Assembly: GCA_937951995.1 (NCBI GenBank)
Contig: CALGAG010000035.1
Coordinates: 1 to 6,470 of the forward strand
Source: an uncultured Bacillota bacterium
GTDB taxonomy: Bacteria > Bacillota > Clostridia > Tissierellales > Tissierellaceae
Length of the DNA stretch: 6,470 bases
Reading direction: 5' to 3'
Numbering within the stretch: the first letter of the stretch is position 1; the number at the start of each line of letters is the position of its first letter. The notes under the pieces are model-generated. The model did no database searches. It saw only the letters and a list, made by a program, of their open reading frames with translations, and was not told the origin of the DNA. The translations under genes were made by a program, and so were the position numbers. This document shows positions 1-5,449 of this stretch, one piece after another.

Positions 1-437
<437 letters not shown>

Positions 438-617
438 CAAATCAATGCACAAATCACAAATCACAATGCACAATTGAAAGGATGTCATTCTGAGCGAAAG
501 CGAAGAATCTTAGGGTCTTAGGACCCGAAAGAAGGACCCTGATAACTGTGAATTGAGAACTGTGAACCGTGAACTGGATATGTTTATTGTGAATGGATGT
601 AAAGTTTGTAGTTTTCG
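438..617. repeat. 23S-5S spacer containing a probable dispersed non-coding repeat
   Basis: The spacer between 23S and 5S is about 180 bp. It contains internal repeats: CAATGCACAA at 443-452 and 464-473, AAATCAC twice in tandem at 451-464, and AACTGTGAA at 544-552 and 558-566 followed by related GTGAACTG at 569-576. It also contains GTCATTCTGAGCGAAAGCG (484-502), which resembles from memory a motif seen as a dispersed non-coding repeat in several bacterial genomes. Short hairpins are possible: GGGTC/GACCC (513-517 with 522-526), or alternatively AGGGTCTT with AAGGACCCT (512-519 with 532-540). The region lacks any convincing gene. A reverse-strand open frame over 454-645 runs into the 5S gene and is not credible. 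No tRNA is seen. Confidence 0.5.
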
Positions 618-734
618 TCTGGTGACGATAGCAAGAGGGAGACACCTGTACCCATACCGAACACAGAAGTTAAGCCTCTTAACGCCGATGGTACTTGGTT
701 GGTAACGACCTGGGAGAGTAGGAAGTCGCCAGTC
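618..734 (+). rRNA. rrf: 5S ribosomal RNA
   Basis: The gene is about 117 nt, the normal size. The terminal helix I is complete: CTGGTGAC at 619-626 pairs over 8 bp with GTCGCCAG at 725-732, with one G-U pair. The highly conserved block CCCATACCGAACACAGAAGTTAAG lies at about 651-674, and GAGAGTAGGAAGTCGCC precedes the 3' end. It follows 23S rRNA in the same orientation and is followed by an intrinsic terminator, so it is the last gene of the rRNA operon. Confidence 0.97.
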
Positions 735-749
735 TATATATATAGCAAA

Positions 750-780
750 GGCTCTGTTGATTATTCAACAGGGTCTTTTT
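750..780 (+). terminator. Intrinsic terminator of the rRNA operon
   Basis: GGCTCTGTTGA (750-760) pairs over 11 bp, with a few G-U pairs, with TCAACAGGGTC (765-775) across a TTAT loop. TTTTT follows immediately at 776-780. It lies 16 bases after the 5S end, the expected place for the rRNA operon terminator. Confidence 0.9.
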
Positions 781-792
781 GTGTTCAAAAAA

Positions 793-811
793 TTGACACT
801 AATGGTATAAT
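793..811 (+). promoter_or_regulatory. Housekeeping-type promoter for the activator gene (extended -10)
   Basis: TGGTATAAT at 803-811 is a perfect -10 hexamer (806-811) with the TG of an extended -10, and predicts a transcript start near 818. A perfect TTGACA sits at 793-798, but only 7 bases separate it from TATAAT, so the two cannot serve the same polymerase. TTGACA would have to use a weak -10 around 815-822. At correct spacing for TATAAT there is only GTTCAA (783-788), which suits an extended -10 promoter with a weak -35. The promoter lies just downstream of the rRNA terminator. Confidence 0.6.
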
Positions 812-830
812 GAAGATAAATACGAGTTAG

Positions 831-847
831 TGAGGTGAAAAGTTATA
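831..847 (+). promoter_or_regulatory. Ribosome binding site implying an upstream, non-standard start (ATA 845)
   Basis: TGAGGTGA (831-838) is a strong Shine-Dalgarno match. Seven bases after GAGGTG lies ATA at 845-847, in frame with the activator gene. The frame is open from 839, after a TGA at 836-838, and contains no ATG, GTG or TTG until GTG 932. That GTG has only a poor, distant GATGAGGA (909-916). The codons between read as the start of a PAS domain (see the activator CDS). The site therefore suggests initiation at ATA 845, or an ATG changed by one base, or a small sequence error. Confidence 0.5.
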
Positions 848-931
848 AATACCAATATTTCAGCAAGGGATATAATAAATATATACGACTCAGGATTTAT
901 TATTCTGGATGAGGACTACAAGCTACTTTTA

Positions 932-2545
932 GTGAACAGGAAGGGAAAGGACCTGCTGGAGATAGAAGACGAAAATGATGCTGGGAAGATAATTACAGAG
1001 ATCCTTTCAGAACTTGGGATTCAGGAAAACATCAATGACGGAGAGGTAGCTAGAAACCTTATGAAGTATAGGGGAAAGGAGCTTCTGTTGTACACGGGCT
1101 TGTTTGAAACCAAAGGATTTAAAGGGGTGTTTGTTGAATTCAATCCTTTAAGTAAGCACAAGGAAGAATTGAAGGCCTTTGATTATGAGGTACAGGCATC
1201 GTCTCTCCTAAGGACAGTTCTGGATTCATCAAATGAGTCCTTCATTTATGTAAACAGCGAAGGTATCATTGAAATGATAAGTGAAAGCTATGCCGAATTT
1301 CTCAATAGGAAAAAGGAGGAACTTATCGGACTCAATGTGGTGGATGTTGTTGATAATACCAGGCTTGATGTTGTACTTAAGACTGGGAAGGCAGAAATAG
1401 CCCAGATTCAGATTGTAAAGGGCAAGAAGATAATTGCCACCAGGATTCCTGTTTATGCAAAGGGAAAAGTGGTTGGAGCAATTGGAAAGATACTGTTTAG
1501 AGATGTTGATGAACTAAATAATCTGTATATGAAGATCAACAATATCGAAAAGGAACTAAACCTGTATAGAGACGAGTTCAAGAAGGCAAACAAGGCAGAA
1601 TATGCCCTTGATAGCATAATAGGTGAAAACATTGAAATAAAGAGGATAAAGGACCTTACAAGAAGCATCGCATCTACGAACTCCAACGTCTTAATCCTGG
1701 GGGAATCAGGTACCGGCAAGGAATTGTTTGCCCACGCCATACACAACAACAGTAAAAGGATGGATGCCCCATTTATAAAGGTTAATTGTGGTGCAATACC
1801 CTACGAACTACTTGAATCAGAACTTTTTGGCTATGAGGAAGGTGCCTTCACTGGTGCCAAGAAGGGTGGGAAAATAGGTAAGTTCAAGGCTGCAGATGGT
1901 GGGACAATTTTTTTGGATGAAATAGCAGACCTCCCCATGAATATGCAGGTGAAGCTTCTCAGGGTCCTTCAGGAGAGGGAGATTGAGAGAATCGGCTCCA
2001 ATACTTCCGAAAAGGTTGATTTAAGGATTATCGCTGCAACCAATAAGGACCTTGAAAGAATGGTGGAGGAGGAAACATTCAGGCTGGATCTTTACTACAG
2101 GCTAAATGTGGTTAGTTTAAGAATACCTTCGCTAAATCAGAGAAAGGATGACATCCAGATTCTCGCTGAACACCTTATTGAAAAAATAAGCATTAAAGAA
2201 AATAGGTACGTTGATGGAATATCCCCCAAATCACTGGAAATGCTCAAAGCTTACTCTTGGCCAGGAAACATCAGAGAGCTTGAGAATGTTCTTGAAAGAG
2301 CAATAAATTTTCTGGGTGAGGAAAGAACAATACTGCCAAAGCATTTGCCACCTAAAATAGCGGGGAGTCAGGATTTATATGTAAATAGAAGCTTAAGGGA
2401 AACTCTGGAGGAAGTTGAAAAGGAGGCAATTGTAAGGACTTTGTTCCATGTTAAGGGTAATAAGTCAAAGGCATCAAAGGCTCTTGGAATAAGCAGGACA
2501 AGCCTCTATGAGAAAATGGACAAGTATAGGATTGAGAATAGTTAA
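932..2545 (+). CDS. Sigma-54-dependent transcriptional activator with PAS sensor regions
   Basis: This is a bacterial enhancer-binding protein, an ATPase that remodels sigma-54 polymerase for open-complex formation. From GTG 932 it is 537 aa. Residues 1-75 look like the back part of a PAS domain and about 92-190 like a second PAS domain. A charged helical linker (191-225) follows. The AAA+ domain (about 227-455) has Walker A GESGTGKE (257-264), the sigma-54 contact loop GAFTGA (304-309), Walker B GTIFLDE (324-330), sensor I IIAATN (366-371), FRLDLYYRLN (383-392) and sensor II WPGNIREL (443-450). A Fis-type helix-turn-helix lies near 499-533 (KALGISRTSLYEKMDKY). There is no receiver domain, so it is a one-component regulator, probably sensing a small ligand or redox state. 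The frame stays open upstream for 29 codons to ATA 845 (566 aa) and encodes IYDSGFIILDEDYKLLLVN, the missing first PAS strands, so GTG 932 is probably not the true start. It lies next to a sigma-54 promoter, its likely target. The ligand is unknown. Confidence 0.93.
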   Translation: MNRKGKDLLEIEDENDAGKIITEILSELGIQENINDGEVARNLMKYRGKELLLYTGLFETKGFKGVFVEFNPLSKHKEELKAFDYEVQASSLLRTVLDSSNESFIYVNSEGIIEMISESYAEFLNRKKEELIGLNVVDVVDNTRLDVVLKTGKAEIAQIQIVKGKKIIATRIPVYAKGKVVGAIGKILFRDVDELNNLYMKINNIEKELNLYRDEFKKANKAEYALDSIIGENIEIKRIKDLTRSIASTNSNVLILGESGTGKELFAHAIHNNSKRMDAPFIKVNCGAIPYELLESELFGYEEGAFTGAKKGGKIGKFKAADGGTIFLDEIADLPMNMQVKLLRVLQEREIERIGSNTSEKVDLRIIAATNKDLERMVEEETFRLDLYYRLNVVSLRIPSLNQRKDDIQILAEHLIEKISIKENRYVDGISPKSLEMLKAYSWPGNIRELENVLERAINFLGEERTILPKHLPPKIAGSQDLYVNRSLRETLEEVEKEAIVRTLFHVKGNKSKASKALGISRTSLYEKMDKYRIENS

Positions 2546-2559
2546 TAATATAACAAACA

Positions 2560-2590
2560 CCATTATTGTTCATTTGTTGAACAATAATGG
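2560..2590. repeat. Perfect 13-bp palindrome after the activator gene
   Basis: CCATTATTGTTCA (2560-2572) and TGAACAATAATGG (2578-2590) are exact reverse complements around a 5-base loop TTTGT. The hairpin lies 15 bases after the activator stop codon. No T-run follows on the + strand (GAATGCAT), so it is not a canonical intrinsic terminator. It could still end or stabilise the activator mRNA, or be a protein-binding dyad. Confidence 0.65.
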
Positions 2591-2606
2591 GAATGCATAT
2601 GGAATT

Positions 2607-2626
2607 ATGTACGCTAAAGTTTACAA
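2607..2626. promoter_or_regulatory. Putative upstream activator site 1 (enhancer)
   Basis: ATGTACGCTAAAGTTTACAA contains the dyad TGTA-N10-TACA (2608-2625). It matches site 2 (2649-2668) at 16 of 20 positions in the same orientation, exactly 42 bp away (four helical turns). Its centre is about 217 bp before the predicted start of the sigma-54 transcript. It resembles the TyrR-box pattern TGTAAA-N6-TTTACA, known from another AAA+/Fis-type regulator. Binding by the adjacent activator is inferred. Confidence 0.6.
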
Positions 2627-2648
2627 CACCCTATAGGCCTTAGAAAGT

Positions 2649-2668
2649 ATGTAAGGTAAAACTTACAA
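2649..2668. promoter_or_regulatory. Putative upstream activator site 2 (enhancer)
   Basis: ATGTAAGGTAAAACTTACAA carries a perfect 6-bp inverted repeat, TGTAAG-N6-CTTACA (2650-2667). It is the better of the two related sites and lies about 175 bp before the predicted sigma-54 start point, a usual enhancer distance. Two dimer sites on the same DNA face would favour oligomerisation of the AAA+ activator. The assignment rests on repeat structure and context only. Confidence 0.65.
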
Positions 2669-2729
2669 TAATTTGGAGTAGGTATAGTATTTTTGGGTAA
2701 ATTAACCAGTAAGAAGGTCAATTATGTGA

Positions 2730-2765
2730 ATAAATGATTAAATATTAACAAACTTAATCATTTAT
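2730..2765. repeat. 12-bp perfect inverted repeat between enhancer and promoter
   Basis: ATAAATGATTAA (2730-2741) and TTAATCATTTAT (2754-2765) are exact reverse complements, separated by 12 AT-rich bases. The repeat lies between the putative enhancer sites and the -24/-12 promoter, where sigma-54 systems often need DNA bending. It could be a binding site for a bending protein or a second regulator, or simply AT-rich flexible DNA. No function can be shown from sequence. Confidence 0.45.
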
Positions 2766-2806
2766 ATAGATTTTCTGTAGTTTTATCAGATGAAATAACA
2801 CATAAG

Positions 2807-2824
2807 TTGGCATGGTAATTGCAA
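2807..2824 (+). promoter_or_regulatory. Sigma-54 (-24/-12) promoter of the thiolase/CoA-transferase operon
   Basis: TTGGCATGGTAATTGCAA fits the sigma-54 consensus TGGCACG-N4-TTGCW with one mismatch. The invariant GG (2809-2810) and GC (2821-2822) are separated by exactly 10 bases. The predicted transcript start is near 2834, giving a 28-base leader that includes the ribosome binding site GAGGAGGG (2847-2854) of the thiolase gene. The neighbouring gene encodes a GAFTGA-bearing sigma-54 activator, which supports the call. Confidence 0.9.
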
Positions 2825-2861
2825 GTTATTAGGTTAAGAATTCAATGAGGAGGGTTTTAGA

Positions 2862-4040
2862 ATGAAAAAAGCTGTAATAGTAAGTGCTGTAAGAACACCT
2901 GTGGGTAGCTATGGAGGAGTATTCAAGAATACTAGCGCCGTTGAGCTTGGTAAGGTTGCCGTTAAGGCTGCGATTGAAAGAGCGGGAGTTAAGCCGGAAA
3001 TGATTGACGAGGTAATATTTGGAAACGTTCTTCAGGCTGGTCAGGGACAGAACGTTGCAAGACAGGTTGCAATCGGAGCTGGGATACCAGATCATGTGAC
3101 ATCATATACAGTCAACAAGGTTTGCGGATCAGGACTTAAGACCGTTGCATTGGCGGCTCAGGCTATCAAGGCCGGAGATGCCGAGGTGGTAGTTGTTGGT
3201 GGTACAGAAAACATGAGCATGGCTCCTTACCTGCTTCCAAACAACAGATGGGGACAGAGAATGGGTAATGGGCAAGTGATTGACTATATGGTGGCAGATG
3301 GACTTACTGATATCTTCAATAATTACCACATGGGAATTACAGCAGAGAATATTGTTGAAAAATACGGCCTGACAAGAGAAGAGCAGGATGAGATTGCATA
3401 TAATTCACAAACTAGAGCGGAAAGGGCAATTAAGGAAGGAAGATTCAAGGAAGAAATCGTTCCTGTGGAGATCCCTCAAAGAAAAGGAGATCCAATAGTA
3501 GTGGATACAGATGAGTATCCAAAATTTGGTACAACAATGGAAACCCTGGCTAAATTGAGACCGGCATTCAAGAAGGATGGATCAGTTACTGCCGGTAACG
3601 CTTCAGGTATCAATGATGGGGCAGCAGCCTTTGTCGTTATGAGCGAAGACAAGGCTAAAGAGCTAGGCCTTAAGGTTATGGCTGAAATAGTAAGCTATGC
3701 TTCAGGTGGAGTTGATCCATCAATCATGGGAACAGGACCAATACCTGCCAGCAAGAATGCATTGGACAAGGCTGGACTAAAAGTTGAGGACATGGATTTG
3801 ATTGAAGCAAATGAAGCTTTTGCTGCACAGGCCCTTTCAGTTGCCAAAGAACTTAACTTTGATATGGACAAGGTAAATGTCAATGGTGGAGCTATTGCAA
3901 TTGGACACCCAATCGGAGCCAGTGGTGCAAGAATACTTGTAACTCTACTTCATGAAATGGAGAAAAGAGACAACAAGCTGGGTCTGGCAACACTTTGCAT
4001 AGGTGGTGGACAAGGTATTTCAATGGTTGTTAAGCGATAA
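2862..4040 (+). CDS. thl: Acetyl-CoA C-acetyltransferase (thiolase)
   Basis: This cytoplasmic biosynthetic-type thiolase interconverts two acetyl-CoA with acetoacetyl-CoA plus CoA. At 392 aa it is the usual full length. It starts with the typical KKAVIVSAVRTPVG. The acyl-accepting cysteine is C88 in VCGSGLK. Other active-site elements are NEAFA (317-321), H349 in GHPIGASGAR (348-357) and C379 in CIGGGQG (379-385), so all catalytic residues are present. The ATG start is supported by GAGGAGGG seven bases upstream. It is the first gene after the sigma-54 promoter and is followed 28 bases later by the CoA-transferase genes. That pairing fits thiolysis of acetoacetyl-CoA formed by the transferase, though the reaction is reversible and could also feed C4 synthesis. 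The corresponding E. coli gene is atoB. Preference for acetoacetyl-CoA over longer chains is inferred from the neighbours. Confidence 0.95.
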   Translation: MKKAVIVSAVRTPVGSYGGVFKNTSAVELGKVAVKAAIERAGVKPEMIDEVIFGNVLQAGQGQNVARQVAIGAGIPDHVTSYTVNKVCGSGLKTVALAAQAIKAGDAEVVVVGGTENMSMAPYLLPNNRWGQRMGNGQVIDYMVADGLTDIFNNYHMGITAENIVEKYGLTREEQDEIAYNSQTRAERAIKEGRFKEEIVPVEIPQRKGDPIVVDTDEYPKFGTTMETLAKLRPAFKKDGSVTAGNASGINDGAAAFVVMSEDKAKELGLKVMAEIVSYASGGVDPSIMGTGPIPASKNALDKAGLKVEDMDLIEANEAFAAQALSVAKELNFDMDKVNVNGGAIAIGHPIGASGARILVTLLHEMEKRDNKLGLATLCIGGGQGISMVVKR

Positions 4041-4068
4041 TAAATCATAATGAAAGGCAGGTATCCAT

Positions 4069-4725
4069 ATGAATAAAGTAATTACAATTGATGAAGCCAT
4101 CGACAAGATTCAGGATGGCATGACTATAATGGTTGGAGGATTCCTTGGTTGCGGAAACCCTCATAGATTGGTAGACAAGCTTGTTGAGAAGGGAACCAAG
4201 GACCTAACATTGATCTGCAATGACTCATCATTTCCAGATTATGGAGTGGGCAAGCTTATTGTAAACAAGCAGATCAAGAAGTTGATTGCATCTCACGTAG
4301 GTACAAACCCTGAGACCGGAAGACAGATGAATGAAGGTGAGATGGAGGTAGTTCTTGTACCACAGGGAACTCTTGCTGAGCAGGTGAGAGCAGGAGGATC
4401 AGGATTAGGTGGATTTTTGACTCCAACAGGCGTAGGAACTGTTGTTGAGGAAGGAAAACAGAAGATTGAAATTGATGGGGTTGAGTACCTTCTGGAACTT
4501 CCACTAAAGGCAGATGTTGCACTGATAGCAGGGCAGACTGCTGACAAGTTTGGTAATATTGAGTACTTTGGAGCCACCAGAAATTTCAATCAGCTAATGG
4601 CAACAGCAGCAGATATTGTAATCGCAGAAGTTGAGGAAGTTGTAGAAGTTGGGGAGTTGGATGCAAACCAAGTTGTTACTCCGGGAATCTTTGTAACTCA
4701 TCTTGTCAACGGAGGTGCAAAATAA
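4069..4725 (+). CDS. ctfA: Acetoacetate/butyrate-type CoA-transferase, subunit A
   Basis: This is the alpha subunit of a family I CoA-transferase, which moves CoA between acyl-CoA and a free acid such as acetoacetate, acetate or butyrate. The 218 aa length is normal for CtfA/AtoD. The family signature is complete at residues 16-31 (DG, then hydrophobic residues, GGF, G and P, in VGGFLGCGNP). The typical PQGTLAEQVRAGGSGLGGF block (98-116) and the FLTPTGVGT segment (116-124) are also present. It starts at ATG after AAAGGCAGG (4053-4061). The last codons carry the GGAGG (4711-4715) used by the next gene, whose ATG overlaps this stop by one base, implying translational coupling and 1:1 subunits. 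Acetoacetate as a substrate is likely because of the neighbouring thiolase. The acyl-CoA donor cannot be read from sequence, and succinyl-CoA:3-oxoacid transferases are close relatives. Confidence 0.93.
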   Translation: MNKVITIDEAIDKIQDGMTIMVGGFLGCGNPHRLVDKLVEKGTKDLTLICNDSSFPDYGVGKLIVNKQIKKLIASHVGTNPETGRQMNEGEMEVVLVPQGTLAEQVRAGGSGLGGFLTPTGVGTVVEEGKQKIEIDGVEYLLELPLKADVALIAGQTADKFGNIEYFGATRNFNQLMATAADIVIAEVEEVVEVGELDANQVVTPGIFVTHLVNGGAK

Positions 4726-5384
4726 TGGATAGAAATGAAATGAAGAATTATATAGCAAAAAGGGTGGCTAAAATGCTTAACGACGGGGATGTTGTTAACC
4801 TTGGGATTGGTCTTCCAACAAAGGTTTCAAACTATCTTCCAGAGGGAGCTAACATATTCCTACAGTCAGAGAATGGGTTTATTGGACTTGGTCCAGTTCC
4901 TCAGGAAGGACAGGAGGATTTTAGGATCACGAATGCAGGAGGACAGTGTGTAACAATACTTCCAGGTGGAGTTTTCTTCGACTCATCAACATCTTTTGGT
5001 ATTATCAGAGGTGGCCATGTTGATATGACAGTTCTTGGAGCACTTCAGGTTGATGAGAAGGGGAATCTTGCAAACTGGATGATCCCTGGCAAGATGGTAC
5101 CTGGAATGGGTGGAGCCATGGACCTTGTAACTGGTGCCAAGAAGGTAACCATAGCAATGGAGCATACTGCAAAGGGATCAAAGAAGATTCTTAAGGAGTG
5201 CACTCTTCCATTGACAGCTGCAGGACAGGTTGATTTTATAGTAACTGAAATGGGATTTATGGAAGTTACAGAAGAAGGAATAGTTTTAAAGGAGATCAAT
5301 CCGGAATATACAGTTGAGCAGGTACAGGAAGCAACAGAAGCAAAGCTTATAATTGCAGATGACTTGAAGGAAATGCAGGTATAG
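4725..5384 (+). CDS. ctfB: Acetoacetate/butyrate-type CoA-transferase, subunit B
   Basis: This is the catalytic beta subunit of the CoA-transferase, 219 aa, normal for CtfB/AtoA. The nucleophilic glutamate that forms the glutamyl-CoA thioester is E49 in the signature LQSENGFIG (46-54). NLGIGLPT (25-32) and the glycine-rich GKMVPGMGGAMDLV segment (about 122-135) are further family features. The start ATG overlaps the subunit A stop (TAATG), with GGAGG nine bases upstream. A slightly later in-frame ATG at 4740 is less likely. With subunit A it would activate acetoacetate to acetoacetyl-CoA for the upstream thiolase, or run in reverse. A strong hairpin begins 17 bases after its stop codon, so this may be the last gene of most transcripts. 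Confidence 0.94.
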   Translation: MDRNEMKNYIAKRVAKMLNDGDVVNLGIGLPTKVSNYLPEGANIFLQSENGFIGLGPVPQEGQEDFRITNAGGQCVTILPGGVFFDSSTSFGIIRGGHVDMTVLGALQVDEKGNLANWMIPGKMVPGMGGAMDLVTGAKKVTIAMEHTAKGSKKILKECTLPLTAAGQVDFIVTEMGFMEVTEEGIVLKEINPEYTVEQVQEATEAKLIIADDLKEMQV

Positions 5385-5401
5385 CCTGGTATTCATGAAT
5401 G

Positions 5402-5434
5402 GGCACCGCCAGGTAGGTCTGGCAGGTGCCTTTT
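5402..5434 (+). terminator. Intrinsic terminator or attenuator between ctfB and the dehydrogenase gene
   Basis: GGCACC (5402-5407) pairs with GGTGCC (5425-5430) and GCCAG (5408-5412) with CTGGC (5419-5423). This gives an 11-bp GC-rich stem with a single bulged A (5424) and a 6-base loop, followed by TTTT (5431-5434). It lies 17 bases after the ctfB stop, preceded by the palindrome ATTCATGAAT (5391-5400). CCTGG (5385-5389) can alternatively pair with CCAGG (5409-5413), which would compete with the terminator stem. The T-run is short, so termination may be partial. Confidence 0.75.
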
Positions 5435-5449
5435 ACTTGGAGGAATTGT

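Noticed and set aside
438..617. CRISPR array or tRNA in the 23S-5S spacer
   Set aside because: The repeats are short, irregular and lack uniform spacers, and no cloverleaf can be drawn.
454..645. Reverse-strand open frame of 63 codons over the 23S-5S spacer
   Set aside because: It runs from the 5S gene into the repeat-like spacer, has no ribosome binding site, and its peptide reflects translated non-coding repeat rather than a protein family.
1453..1749. Reverse-strand open frame of 98 codons opposite the activator gene
   Set aside because: It is a shadow of the PAS2-AAA+ coding sequence; its hydrophobic look comes from the complement of charged codons.
2662..2688. Housekeeping promoter CTTACA ... 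TATAGT overlapping enhancer site 2
   Set aside because: Spacing is 15 bases and both hexamers deviate from consensus; the sigma-54 promoter explains the operon better. It could be revisited if a transcript start near 2695 were found.
2829..5299. Several reverse-strand open frames of 60-98 codons opposite thl, ctfA and ctfB
   Set aside because: They are antisense to well-supported conserved genes, lack start signals and have no recognisable protein features.
5420..5434. TGGCAGGTGCCTTTT as a second sigma-54 promoter before the dehydrogenase gene
   Set aside because: The -24-like TGGCA is present, but the bases 10 further on are TT instead of the invariant GC, and the sequence is explained by the hairpin stem.
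5426..5449. GTG 5426 as the start of the dehydrogenase gene
   Set aside because: It lies inside the terminator stem without a ribosome binding site, whereas ATG 5450 has GGAGG at ideal spacing and gives the usual N-terminus before the Rossmann motif.
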